Shown here piece after piece: positions 1-7,258 of a stretch of 59,594 nucleotides of DNA. The notes under the pieces were generated by a model. It saw only the letters and a program-made list of their open reading frames with translations, did not search any database and had not been told where the DNA came from. A program made the position numbers and the translations under genes. Within the stretch, counting starts at the first letter, position 1; the number at the start of each line of letters is the position of its first letter. Source of the stretch: a virus; IMG/VR virus record IMGVR_UViG_3300021057_000001, positions 1 to 59,594 of that record. One strand, given 5' to 3'.

Positions 1-99
1 GGCGCACTGGCCAAGGAACTCGACGAGTTCGGTCAGCGCCTTTCGGACTGAGCGATCGATCATGCGCTGGACGTCTGCGCTGTCCGGCGTGTGCTTCAC
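1..99 (-). CDS. Duplicate 5' fragment of the 60-aa gene at 59384-59566
   Basis: The first 33 codons, from a GTG at 99, are the same as the first 33 codons of the gene at 59384-59566. The reading frame runs off the left edge. It is not a separate gene; it exists only because the circular contig is written with a 127-bp overlap. Confidence 0.9.
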   Translation of the reverse strand, partial: MKHTPDSADVQRMIDRSVRKALTELVEFLGQCA

Positions 100-127
100 G
101 GCTTTCTCCCATAGACGAGCAACTCGA
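1..127. repeat. Left copy of 127-bp exact terminal repeat (contig circularity overlap)
   Basis: Bases 1-127 are identical to 59468-59594. A length of exactly 127 matches the largest default k-mer of common short-read assemblers, so this is most simply the overlap left when a circular graph path is written out linearly. It means the genome is complete, circular in the assembly and 59,467 bp long. It does not show the physical ends of the virion DNA. Circular assembly is expected for headful-packaged, circularly permuted genomes and for cohesive-end phages that circularise. Confidence 0.95.
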
Positions 128-401
128 CGAGCGGCCCCTTGTGCTCGCTGTCGAATACCCAGCACACGCCGCCAACCGCATCGACGGTCTTGGTCTCCAC
201 GATGATCGACCGCCGGTCCGGCCGGTAAACGCCGCGTTGGCTGCCGTACTCCGCGACGATGCGCGGTGTTGCGTCTCGCTTGCCACAGCGGATGCACACG
301 TCGATGCCGGAGAACGAGCAGCCGCTCTTGGCGCACTCAGCGCGTGCGCGCTCGGCCTCTTTGGCGAGACGCTCACGGTAATCGGGATCCATGAATGACA
401 T
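96..401 (-). CDS. Small zinc-ribbon-like protein, 101 aa
   Basis: The ATG at 401 overlaps the stop of the upstream gene (ATGA) and has a GGGAG Shine-Dalgarno sequence. The N-terminal 25 residues are a charged helix rich in Glu, Arg and Ala. Cysteine pairs follow (CAKSGC, then CIRCGK), which suggests a zinc ribbon, and the C-terminal part is beta-like. A longer reading frame extends upstream but would overrun the preceding gene. No family is recognised. It is the last gene before the contig junction in the leftward early operon. Confidence 0.75.
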   Translation of the reverse strand: MSFMDPDYRERLAKEAERARAECAKSGCSFSGIDVCIRCGKRDATPRIVAEYGSQRGVYRPDRRSIIVETKTVDAVGGVCWVFDSEHKGPLVELLVYGRKP

Positions 402-703
402 CACTCCCCTCCCTCTCTCGTGGGCGGGCGACCGCAGCCGGGGCGCCAGTTCAATGCGTCGCGCGGACCGTTCAGGTTGAACTGCCAATCGGCACCAAGA
501 TCAAACGCCGCACACAGCCCCGCCGCGTCTCGCAGGTTGCGGGCGAGGTTCGTCAGCACCGCGTTCGTCGCCGCTGCGTCGCCTTGCGGGTACACGTTGC
601 GGCACCCCATGCAGAGCAGGCGCGTCCGGTTGTCGACGACCCACGGCAGCATGATCCCGCGCGAGGACTGACAGAGATCGCACCGCACCCCACCGCTAGA
701 CAT
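401..703 (-). CDS. Small zinc-ribbon protein, 100 aa
   Basis: The protein opens with CDLCQ and has CMGCRNVYPQG about 23 residues later, a two-CxxC zinc ribbon. The middle is helical, with a Trp-containing stretch before a Gly/Pro/Arg-rich tail. The ATG at 703 lies just inside the end of the upstream gene, and the stop overlaps the next ATG. The function is unknown. It could be a nucleic-acid-binding early protein or a host-takeover factor. Confidence 0.75.
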   Translation of the reverse strand: MSSGGVRCDLCQSSRGIMLPWVVDNRTRLLCMGCRNVYPQGDAAATNAVLTNLARNLRDAAGLCAAFDLGADWQFNLNGPRDALNWRPGCGRPPTREGGE

Positions 704-884
704 GGGGTTTGCTCCGGGTCATGGCGTGCGTGGTGTCCGGGTACGGATTCATCCGCGTGCGACGAAACACCTTGGCGCACCGCGAACACATCCACGCGTT
801 ACCGTCGTCGCGCCAGAGCATCTTGCCGTTGCAACCGATGGTGCGCTGTCTCGGCTTACGCGCCGCCCTCTGCGCGCGGGTCAT
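696..884 (-). CDS. Small basic zinc-finger-like protein, 62 aa
   Basis: The N-terminus is very basic, and the centre reads GCNGKMLWRDDGNAW followed by CSRCAKVFRRT, a compact CxxC-type ribbon. The ATG at 884 overlaps the stop of the upstream gene (ATGA). No family is recognised. Charge and zinc motif together suggest DNA or RNA binding. Confidence 0.7.
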   Translation of the reverse strand: MTRAQRAARKPRQRTIGCNGKMLWRDDGNAWMCSRCAKVFRRTRMNPYPDTTHAMTRSKPHV

Positions 885-1210
885 GGCGACTCCGTTGGAG
901 TGAGGGCGGCGGTCCCCGCGTTCTCCTTGGCGTCAGCCTTCGCCCAGTTCGCCTGAACGGCGTTGGCCACGCGAATCAGCCGCTCACCGACCCGACGAAG
1001 CGCGGCCACGTCGCGCGCGAACTCGCGATCCCACGTTAGGCGTTCGACCATCTCCGCTTCGCTCTCCATGTGGGTCTCGATGCCGAGCCCGTACATGCTC
1101 ACGAGCGGCGGCACGATGCTCTCCAGGACGAAGCGCTCTTGCTCGCAGATGAACTCGAAGCCGTCGATACCGGCCTCTCGCAGATCTGGGATCTCAACGT
1201 CGATCTTCAT
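881..1210 (-). CDS. Hypothetical acidic protein, 109 aa
   Basis: The start is placed at the ATG at 1210, which overlaps the upstream stop. The frame stays open further upstream, but that part is low-complexity Arg/Ser/Thr sequence antisense to other genes. The protein is mostly helical and acidic, with a hydrophobic stretch around residues 30-50, and has no recognised motif. Confidence 0.65.
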   Translation of the reverse strand: MKIDVEIPDLREAGIDGFEFICEQERFVLESIVPPLVSMYGLGIETHMESEAEMVERLTWDREFARDVAALRRVGERLIRVANAVQANWAKADAKENAGTAALTPTESP

Positions 1211-1344
1211 GGCGTCTCCTTGCTGTTGAGCGCGTCGATCGCGGCGTCTAACTCCATCGTGCACTTCCACACCGGAGCGCCAGGATCGTTGCGTGCGATG
1301 AGCGCCCTTGCATACGCCACCGCCTCGTCGATGTTGGGGGTCAT
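1207..1344 (-). CDS. Hypothetical protein, 45 aa
   Basis: The ATG at 1344 overlaps the upstream stop and the TGA overlaps the next ATG, the pattern shared by all genes in this operon. The sequence is a mostly helical peptide (NIDEAVAYARALIARND) with no recognisable motif. Confidence 0.55.
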   Translation of the reverse strand: MTPNIDEAVAYARALIARNDPGAPVWKCTMELDAAIDALNSKETP

Positions 1345-1679
1345 GGGTTCTTGAACCCCGGCAAGAACTGCACGCCAACGGTCGCCACGATTGCGGGCCG
1401 CCATACCGCGCCGCAGTGTTGGCACGCGTGCGTGTGGTGCGGCTTCGTTGCGAACTCGCCTTCGTCAATGTGTAGCCTGCCGCACTCGGGACAGAGCAGA
1501 CGCATCGGGATCGGCGAATCGTCCCCTGCGCCGCGCGCTGACCACTGTCCGATCTGGAACGCGTGCGCGATTGCCTGACGCGTGTGTCCCTTTGTGACCA
1601 TCTTCGCCTCCCATTCGTCGCCAGCGGACACGGCGTCGCGAATGACCGCGCACGCCTTCTCGTATTCTTCGTCTGTCAT
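1341..1679 (-). CDS. Zinc-ribbon protein, 112 aa
   Basis: An N-terminal helical half is followed by a clear zinc ribbon: CPECGRLHIDEG, a His-rich linker and CQHCGAVWRP. Ribbons ending in GAVWRP are frequent in small phage early proteins. The ATG is at 1679, and the stop overlaps the next gene. A nucleic-acid or protein-adaptor role is inferred from the fold only. Confidence 0.8.
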   Translation of the reverse strand: MTDEEYEKACAVIRDAVSAGDEWEAKMVTKGHTRQAIAHAFQIGQWSARGAGDDSPIPMRLLCPECGRLHIDEGEFATKPHHTHACQHCGAVWRPAIVATVGVQFLPGFKNP

Positions 1680-2027
1680 CTACCCCTCCTCGGTGTCGTG
1701 GGTGGCGATGGCGTGCGCGAGCACGTGCGCTTGGCACAGGTCGCAAAGCTCGTCGCTCTTGTTCGTGGGGCAGCAGTCGAAGCGGTCAGCGCCGGGTCGC
1801 GCGCCTGATTCGAGGTACGGCGCCGCCAACTCCGCCGCCCTGATCTCCACCGCCACCTCCGGCGGGGCGTCGTTCGACGGCCCCAGCGCCAACCACGCCC
1901 CGCAGTCGAGGCAGCGCAACTGCTCGATGTGAACGATGCGCGCCTCGGCCTCGCATCTGTCCTCGTCGATCGGCCAGTACCACTCGCCCGGCATCAGGTG
2001 GTCGGCGTTCTCGTGCCTACACCTCAC
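1680..2027 (-). CDS. Cys-rich zinc-binding protein, 115 aa
   Basis: It carries CLDCGAWL in the middle and CCPTNKSDELCDLCQ near the C-terminus, consistent with two metal sites. The start is a GTG at 2027 that overlaps the upstream stop. The hydrophobic and aromatic N-terminus (GEWYWPIDED) is not a signal peptide. The function is unknown. Confidence 0.7.
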   Translation of the reverse strand: MRCRHENADHLMPGEWYWPIDEDRCEAEARIVHIEQLRCLDCGAWLALGPSNDAPPEVAVEIRAAELAAPYLESGARPGADRFDCCPTNKSDELCDLCQAHVLAHAIATHDTEEG

Positions 2028-2401
2028 CGCTCACCTCCGAGCGCGTCGAGGGCGGCACGGAGATTGGCGGCGGTCTCCTGCGCGTACTCGCGCCAACCCG
2101 CGATCAGGTGCGCGCGGTCGGCCTTATCGAGCATGCGCTGATACGCCCGCGCCGCCTCCACCGCCGCCTCCAGTTCAAGGACGCGGCGGGCGAGGTCGGC
2201 GCAGTGATTGACGGCGAAGGCGATGTACTGCGCGTCTCCGCGCTTGAGATGCGTCGGACTGATGCCGCCGAGGCCGCCGACAAACCAGTCGGGGTTCTCG
2301 CTGCCGTCGGACATCGTGCCGTGACTTGACGGCTCTGCCTCGTTGCGGCGCGTCCTCTTCGCGTCTAGCTCCAACGCCCGCTGGGCGAGGTGGGTGGTCA
2401 T
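2024..2401 (-). CDS. Hypothetical protein, 125 aa
   Basis: The ATG at 2401 overlaps the upstream stop. A polar N-terminus is followed by GSENPDWFVGGLGGISPTHL and then a long helix (ADLARRVLELEAAVEAARAY) with coiled-coil character. The frame is open further upstream but lacks protein-like composition there. No family is recognised. Confidence 0.65.
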   Translation of the reverse strand: MTTHLAQRALELDAKRTRRNEAEPSSHGTMSDGSENPDWFVGGLGGISPTHLKRGDAQYIAFAVNHCADLARRVLELEAAVEAARAYQRMLDKADRAHLIAGWREYAQETAANLRAALDALGGER

Positions 2402-2694
2402 GGTTTGGCTCCGGTGAGGCGGGCGAGGACATCGCGTGCTGCGCCTGCTTCCTGGCTCGCGCCCATGTTGTGCACGTAGTAACGGACGCACGCCGCCGCG
2501 AACCCGAGCGCCTCTCGCTCCTCGTCGGTGAGGCGGAGGGCGCGCAGTTCGGCAATGAGGTCGAGGACGTCGAGCGCGACGTGCTCCTCGTTGAGCGCGC
2601 CTTTGCGGCTAACGTGCGCGCCCGTGCCGGCATCGAAGGTCCAGCCCGCCGCGCGCCGCTCCATCGCCGCCAACTCCTCATCACTCAGCCTCAT
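2398..2694 (-). CDS. Hypothetical helical protein, 98 aa
   Basis: The start is the ATG at 2694, which lies within the last codons of the upstream gene. The protein is helical, with LSDEELAAMERRAAGW at the N-terminus and LTDEEREALGFAAACV later. It resembles the small helical early proteins of siphoviruses, but I cannot assign a family. Confidence 0.65.
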   Translation of the reverse strand: MRLSDEELAAMERRAAGWTFDAGTGAHVSRKGALNEEHVALDVLDLIAELRALRLTDEEREALGFAAACVRYYVHNMGASQEAGAARDVLARLTGAKP

Positions 2695-3301
2695 CGCTGC
2701 CTCCGGTTGGGTGGTGGTCGAGGGCGGCGAGCTGATGGACGAGCACAACGGCAGCATCCACGGCGAGCAGCGCTTGGTACGGCATGTCATCGCGTGACGC
2801 GCAATGCTCCTCGAACACGATGGATCGCGCGTCGTCGAGAGCGCCGCGTCTGCTGGCCAACGCCTCCGCCGCCGCCACTACCAGGCGAGCGGCGCGGAGT
2901 TCGCGCACGACACAGCGCACGGAAGCCATGCAGCAGTCGTCGCCACTAGACTGCTCCAGCGTGGTTAGCTCGCTCTCGGTGAGGATGTCGAGGTCGGTCA
3001 TGGCTTTTCCTTGCGCCACGCCCCGTGGCGAAGCCCGCACCTCCGCGAGTTCGCGCGTTGTGGTGGAGAGTTGGGAGCGGAGGGCAGCGCCGTCAGCGCA
3101 AAGTTGCGCGATGTCTCGCGTGTGGACGAGGTGTAGCTCTTGGAGGGCCGACTTCGTTTGCTCCAACTCGGCGTTCACCGCGAGCCATTGCTCGTGGTTC
3201 ACGATGTCGATCGACGCCCCGCGGGCTAGCTCACGGTTGAGGCGCTCGACTTCCTCGCGTAGGGCGACCACGGTCATTTCCGGCGTGAACGAATCGGACA
3301 T
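2681..3301 (-). CDS. Coiled-coil protein, 206 aa
   Basis: Residues 15-85 form a long heptad-rich helix (VVALREEVERLNRELARG and later segments) that should be a coiled coil. The C-terminal half is helical and contains DCCMASVRCVV. The start is set at the ATG at 3301, which overlaps the upstream stop; a GTG one codon earlier is possible. It lies in tandem with another coiled-coil gene (3301-3849), so the two may interact, but this is inference. Confidence 0.7.
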   Translation of the reverse strand: MSDSFTPEMTVVALREEVERLNRELARGASIDIVNHEQWLAVNAELEQTKSALQELHLVHTRDIAQLCADGAALRSQLSTTTRELAEVRASPRGVAQGKAMTDLDILTESELTTLEQSSGDDCCMASVRCVVRELRAARLVVAAAEALASRRGALDDARSIVFEEHCASRDDMPYQALLAVDAAVVLVHQLAALDHHPTGGSDEAE

Positions 3302-3849
3302 CACCCACCCCCAGCGAGGACGCGGAGTTCGGCGAGGCGCTCGCGCTCATTGGTGAATTGCGCGCCAGTGTCCTCGTCGCGGAAGTCGTCGAACGTCTGC
3401 GCGATCTCACACGCCTCTCGCAGCAGCGCGCGCAGGCGGTCGCGGTCGGCGCGCGCCTCATCGCGCTCGACGTGCGCCACGTTGACGTCTCCGAGCGCCT
3501 CGACCATCCCCTCGGTGACGCGGAGTTTGTCGCGCAGGTCATCCCGCTCCGCCGTCATCTCCCCGAGCAACTCGCTCGTCGCCGCTTCGTTGGCCCACGC
3601 GGTCTCGGCGTCGGCGCGCAACCTCTCGCACTCCGCGATACACTCGGGGACGGCCGTGCGGGCGAGGTTCCAGAGCGCGGCGTCAGCGCGGATCTGCGCG
3701 CACCTTGCGTCGTAGTTGGCGCCTTCGACGGGCGGGCCAACCATGTGCATGCGCCCGGTCGCGGCGATGAGCGGCTGACCGTCAGCATCAGCGCGCGTCG
3801 CCTTGTCCGCCGCTTCCTTCCAGGCTTGGAGGGTGGGGGTGGGGATCAT
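3301..3849 (-). CDS. Coiled-coil protein, 182 aa
   Basis: A short N-terminal domain is followed from about residue 75 by heptad-like helices (CERLRADAETAW, ERDDLRDKLRV, RDEARADRDRLRAL). The ATG is at 3849 and the stop overlaps the next start. Position and composition parallel the downstream coiled-coil gene. The function is unknown. Confidence 0.7.
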   Translation of the reverse strand: MIPTPTLQAWKEAADKATRADADGQPLIAATGRMHMVGPPVEGANYDARCAQIRADAALWNLARTAVPECIAECERLRADAETAWANEAATSELLGEMTAERDDLRDKLRVTEGMVEALGDVNVAHVERDEARADRDRLRALLREACEIAQTFDDFRDEDTGAQFTNERERLAELRVLAGGG

Positions 3850-4064
3850 GGGGTGCTCGCTTTCGGGGTGCGGCGCTTAGGCTCGATTGGGTCCCAGTCG
3901 ACGAATTCGCAGTCGCCCTCGCTGCTGAGCGCGCGATACGGCACGGTCTCGTCGACGACGTCGTCCAGTTCGATCTCGCCGGCTTCGAGCTGGCGGAGTT
4001 GCTTGGCGGTCACAGAGACGTCGACCATCACGGTCGCCCGCCATTCCACTCGAATCTTCGGCAT
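3846..4064 (-). CDS. Hypothetical protein, 72 aa
   Basis: A small acidic protein starts MPKIRVEWRATVMVDVSV, which looks like a beta strand pair, followed by QLRQLEAGEIELDD. The ATG is at 4064 and follows AAGGAGAGGAAG. No motif is recognised. Confidence 0.65.
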   Translation of the reverse strand: MPKIRVEWRATVMVDVSVTAKQLRQLEAGEIELDDVVDETVPYRALSSEGDCEFVDWDPIEPKRRTPKASTP

Positions 4065-4065
4065 G

Positions 4066-4119
4066 TCACTTCCTCTCCTTCCTCGCCGCGATGAGTGCGG
4101 CGCAGCGGGTGCGGGTCAT
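4066..4119 (-). CDS. Possible 17-codon coupling ORF
   Basis: A 17-aa basic peptide (MTRTRCAALIAARKERK) begins at an ATG that overlaps the TGA of the methyltransferase. It ends two bases before the next gene, and its last codons form that gene's Shine-Dalgarno (AAGGAG). It fits the strict stop-start overlap pattern of the operon and may exist to carry ribosomes across the gap rather than for its product. Confidence 0.35.
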   Translation of the reverse strand: MTRTRCAALIAARKERK

Positions 4120-4865
4120 GGCTCACCGCCGATTGCCAGTTCACGCTGGGCGAGACGCGCGACGATGTGCTCGCACTGCTCGCGACGCAGCTCGATCCCG
4201 ATCGCGCGCCGGCCCTCGCGACGGGCGACGGCGAGCGTGGTTCCACTACCGGCGAACGGGTCGAGCACAACGCCACCGGGTGGAACGCTGTACGCGATCA
4301 GCGGCTGGACGATGCCTTCCGGCTTCTGCGTCTCGTTCACTGCGTAGCCGTGGCAGCCGCGGACGTAGAGCACCGAGCGCATGTGTCGCGGTCCGCCATC
4401 CTCGGCAACGTACACACTCTCGCCGATTGCGCCCCACTGCGGCGGGCGCTTCTTCCGACGCACCTGCCGCGCGACGCTGTCGGCTGTGAACTGCGGCTTG
4501 ATATACAGCGACGACCACTCGCCTTGATAGAACTGCACCGCCAGCTCGTGGACCCGCTTGAAGCGGTCCGCGGCCATGTTCGACCCGTTGTGCTTCTCCC
4601 AGACGACTTCTTGCCCGAGCGTCCAGTCGGCGAACTCGTCGCGACGGTCCCAGAACATGCGGAACGAGCCGAAGCACCACAGCTGCGGCGCGAGTCGCGA
4701 TAGCGCGGTGGGCCAGCCGAGCGGCCACCGATCCCACGACAGGTGCTCCGTCACGTGGTACGGAGGATCGGTGACGACGGCGTCAACTGGTGCGAGCAGC
4801 GGCAACACCTCGAGGCAGTTGCCGTTGTAGAGCGTGACAAGATCGTCCTGGTAGAAGGGCGTCAC
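4116..4865 (-). CDS. DNA methyltransferase, DPPY type (N6-adenine or N4-cytosine), 249 aa
   Basis: It would transfer a methyl group from S-adenosylmethionine to an exocyclic amino group in DNA. TDPPYHV (motif IV, residues 32-38) comes near the N-terminus and DPFAGSGTT (motif I, SAM binding, residues 202-210) near the C-terminus. That is the IV-before-I order of the beta class. At 249 aa it is the normal size for a stand-alone phage enzyme. No restriction endonuclease is seen beside it, so it is probably an orphan used to evade host restriction or to mark phage DNA. The start is a GTG at 4865 overlapping the preceding short ORF. The sequence does not decide between adenine and cytosine. Confidence 0.9.
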   Translation of the reverse strand: MTPFYQDDLVTLYNGNCLEVLPLLAPVDAVVTDPPYHVTEHLSWDRWPLGWPTALSRLAPQLWCFGSFRMFWDRRDEFADWTLGQEVVWEKHNGSNMAADRFKRVHELAVQFYQGEWSSLYIKPQFTADSVARQVRRKKRPPQWGAIGESVYVAEDGGPRHMRSVLYVRGCHGYAVNETQKPEGIVQPLIAYSVPPGGVVLDPFAGSGTTLAVARREGRRAIGIELRREQCEHIVARLAQRELAIGGEP

Positions 4866-4930
4866 CTCTGCCCCCTCCTCACCGCCACCGCCCGCTCGAA
4901 CGCCGCACGGTCGCCCAGGGCGGCGGTCAT
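4862..4930 (-). CDS. Possible 22-codon coupling ORF
   Basis: A 22-aa peptide (MTAALGDRAAFERAVAVRRG, then QR) starts at an ATG overlapping the upstream stop and ends overlapping the methyltransferase GTG. The double overlap suggests it is translated and keeps translation coupled. A function for the peptide itself cannot be claimed. Confidence 0.4.
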   Translation of the reverse strand: MTAALGDRAAFERAVAVRRGQR

Positions 4931-5301
4931 GGCTTCACCGCCCACTGCGCCGGATCCCACGGATTCTCGCCGCGCCGGATCGCCGCCCACTCGTCCTCGG
5001 TCGGCGAGCGAAACTCGCCTTCGAGCCACGAGTCGTGCTCGCCCTCGTACGAGCGCGACGACTTGGTCTTGCCCTCCCAGATGAAGATGCCCTCGTCTTT
5101 CGGCTCGATGCCGAGGTCGTCGAGACCACAGCCGAGCCCGGTCTCGGTGATGTCGAACTCGACATGCGGCCCGACGGTCCACAGCACGCAGCCGCCGTGC
5201 TCGCCCATGGCGACGACGGCAAGCGACGGCTTGGTCCAGTCGTAGCCGTCCCAGCCTTCGATGCCGTCTTTCACCGGCTTGATCTCCACGAAGTCGCTCA
5301 T
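4927..5301 (-). CDS. Hypothetical acidic protein, 124 aa
   Basis: The protein is rich in Trp, Gly and Asp (GIEGWDGYDWTKPSLAVV, GCVLWTVGPHVEF), which suggests a compact beta-rich domain. The C-terminus has a polar helix (TEDEWAAIRRGENPWD). The ATG at 5301 overlaps the upstream stop. It lies between two DNA methyltransferases. No family is recognised. Confidence 0.7.
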   Translation of the reverse strand: MSDFVEIKPVKDGIEGWDGYDWTKPSLAVVAMGEHGGCVLWTVGPHVEFDITETGLGCGLDDLGIEPKDEGIFIWEGKTKSSRSYEGEHDSWLEGEFRSPTEDEWAAIRRGENPWDPAQWAVKP

Positions 5302-5675
5302 CGCCTCGCCTCCAGCGCCGCGAGCACCGAGAGCAGATCGCGCACCAGGTCACGCACCTGCGCCGGCTCGAGGTGCGCCATCGCGTCGTCCCCCGTGACA
5401 TCGAACAGCGTGAAGCGGACGAACTTGCCGCCGTCCTCCGCGGCGAGCACGTAGGCCAGGCCGTCCTTGTTCAGCTCGCGCCGGATCTCGGCGGTCGGCG
5501 CCGGCGGCGGAGCCCAGCGCGCATCGGGCGGCAGCGAGCGCGCGACGCGGAGCAGCTCGGCGAGCGCGAAGTGCTGCGCGGAGACGCGTCGCGTGTCATG
5601 CGCCTCTACCAGCTGGGCCACGAAGGCGAGCACGATGTCGGGGGTAACGGGGAGTGGTGATGTGGCGGTCGCCAT
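5298..5675 (-). CDS. Hypothetical protein, 125 aa
   Basis: The start is the ATG at 5675, 2 nt after the methyltransferase stop; a longer upstream reading frame is antisense noise. The protein has two helical segments around an Ala/Pro linker, and the middle (DGLAYVLAAEDGGKFVRFTLFDV) looks like a beta hairpin region. No motif is recognised. Confidence 0.65.
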   Translation of the reverse strand: MATATSPLPVTPDIVLAFVAQLVEAHDTRRVSAQHFALAELLRVARSLPPDARWAPPPAPTAEIRRELNKDGLAYVLAAEDGGKFVRFTLFDVTGDDAMAHLEPAQVRDLVRDLLSVLAALEARR

Positions 5676-5677
5676 GA

Positions 5678-7258
5678 TCAGGCTGCCTTTCGTGCGTTCG
5701 CGGTCAGCAGCGCGAGCGGCATCACGGGCGACACGCTGTTGCCGCACATGCGGATCTGGGCCGTCTTCGTCAGCGGCTTGCCGTTGGGGCCCGGCGGATC
5801 GATCCTGTATCCGTCCGGAAAGCCCTGCGCGCGGAATAGCTCGCGCGGCGTGAGCATCCTCATGCCGATGTCGACCACCGCGTACTCCTCGCCGTCGATC
5901 GTGACGGTAACGAGGCCGAAGCGATCGCGGGTGTCGATCGTCGTCAGCGGTTGCGTGACCGGCTGACCCGTCGACGTGCCGTTGTAGCGTGCGAGGAAGC
6001 ACGCTACGAGCGAGTGGTGGTCGCGAACCGTCACCGCGCTGAAAGGCGCCTCGAGCGAAGCGCCGCCAGGCCATCCACCCGTCGGGCGATCGGAGTAGTG
6101 CTTCGCCAGGAACGCGGCGCATAGCGCGAACTTCTCGCCTTGTGCCACCACGACGCCGAGCGGGCGCTGGATATCGTAGATGCGTGGCGCCTGCCCGACG
6201 CGCTCTCCGTTGGAGCGGTGGACGAGATATGGGACTGCGACCGCGAACTCGCCGCGCTTCGAGGCGGTGATGGTTCCGAGCGGTTCGTCGGCGGGCTTCG
6301 CGTCATTGCCTCCGCCGCTGTATGTCTTCGCCTTCATCATCAGAGGCGTCACGAGCGCGTGTCCGCCGCGTTGCCCTCCGGTGATGGTCGGCATCGGAGC
6401 GTCGATGTTGTGCACGCGTAGGTCCGTGCGCCCGACGCCGCCGTGGTTCACCGACACGACGAACGGTCGTGCGGCCTCCAGCACGTACTTGCGGATCCCG
6501 CGCGCGATTCGCGCGAGCGTCTTGTCGGCCAGCGGCCTCTCCCTCGCAAAGATCGACGGGCACGGGATGCTCCAGTCGATGCACTCGGCGGCGGTGCGGT
6601 ACGGCTGCGCGCGCCCTGGTCCGTGCGTCGGCTCGGGCCACGCGATCGCGTCGAGCGATGCCTGGAGGAACAGCCGCCGGCGCGTGGTCGGCGCGCCGAA
6701 GTCGCACGCACGCAACAGGCGATCCTCGACGGTATACCCGAGCCGCTCGAGCTTGCGCACGAAGGCGCGATAGGTCTCGCCCTTCCGCTCCTTGATGGGT
6801 TGTCCGGCACGCGGGCCAGTGCGGTGCAGCGGCCCCCAGTCGCGGAACTCCTCGACGTTCTCGATGATGATCAGCCGCGGGCGGACGCGCTGCGCCCAGG
6901 TCACCGCGACCCACGCCAGGCCGCGGATCTTCTGCTCGCGCGGCTTCCCGCCCTTCGCCTTGCTGTGGTGCTTGCAGTCCGGCGAAAACCACGCAAGCGC
7001 GACGGGGCGGCCACCGGTCGCTTTGCGCGGATCGACCTCCCACACGCTCTCGGTGTAGTGCTTGGTCTCGGGGTGATTCGCAGCGTGCATCGCGATCGCC
7101 TCCGGGTCGTGGTTCACCGCGACGTCCGGCGAGCGTCCGAGGGCGAGCTCGATACCGAGCGATGCCCCGCCGCCGCCGGCGAAGCTGTCGGCGATCAGCG
7201 CGTCGTTCGTCAGCCACGAGCGGATGACCGGCAGGCGGATCTGGTTCGACGCCTTCAC
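5678..7258 (-). CDS. DNA (cytosine-5-)-methyltransferase, 526 aa
   Basis: It would methylate carbon 5 of cytosine using S-adenosylmethionine. Motif I is FAGGGGASLG (residues 26-35). Motif IV is FSPDCKHHSKAKG with the catalytic Cys at 95 (SPDC replaces the common PPCQ). Motif VI is ENVEEF (133-138) and motif X is MCGNSV (504-509). Between them lies a long, repetitive target-recognition region: segments of the type TIT-x-RGGHALV or TVR-x-HSLVACFLARY recur about every 60-65 residues. The protein is therefore longer than the usual 330-400 aa. The start is a GTG at 7258. It is probably an orphan anti-restriction enzyme, adjacent to a RecB-like nuclease. Confidence 0.93.
   Translation of the reverse strand: MKASNQIRLPVIRSWLTNDALIADSFAGGGGASLGIELALGRSPDVAVNHDPEAIAMHAANHPETKHYTESVWEVDPRKATGGRPVALAWFSPDCKHHSKAKGGKPREQKIRGLAWVAVTWAQRVRPRLIIIENVEEFRDWGPLHRTGPRAGQPIKERKGETYRAFVRKLERLGYTVEDRLLRACDFGAPTTRRRLFLQASLDAIAWPEPTHGPGRAQPYRTAAECIDWSIPCPSIFARERPLADKTLARIARGIRKYVLEAARPFVVSVNHGGVGRTDLRVHNIDAPMPTITGGQRGGHALVTPLMMKAKTYSGGGNDAKPADEPLGTITASKRGEFAVAVPYLVHRSNGERVGQAPRIYDIQRPLGVVVAQGEKFALCAAFLAKHYSDRPTGGWPGGASLEAPFSAVTVRDHHSLVACFLARYNGTSTGQPVTQPLTTIDTRDRFGLVTVTIDGEEYAVVDIGMRMLTPRELFRAQGFPDGYRIDPPGPNGKPLTKTAQIRMCGNSVSPVMPLALLTANARKAA

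Noticed and set aside
1-127. Direct terminal repeat of the virion DNA
   Set aside because: A length of exactly 127 bp fits an assembler k-mer overlap better than a biological repeat, and it cuts through coding sequence with no packaging features.
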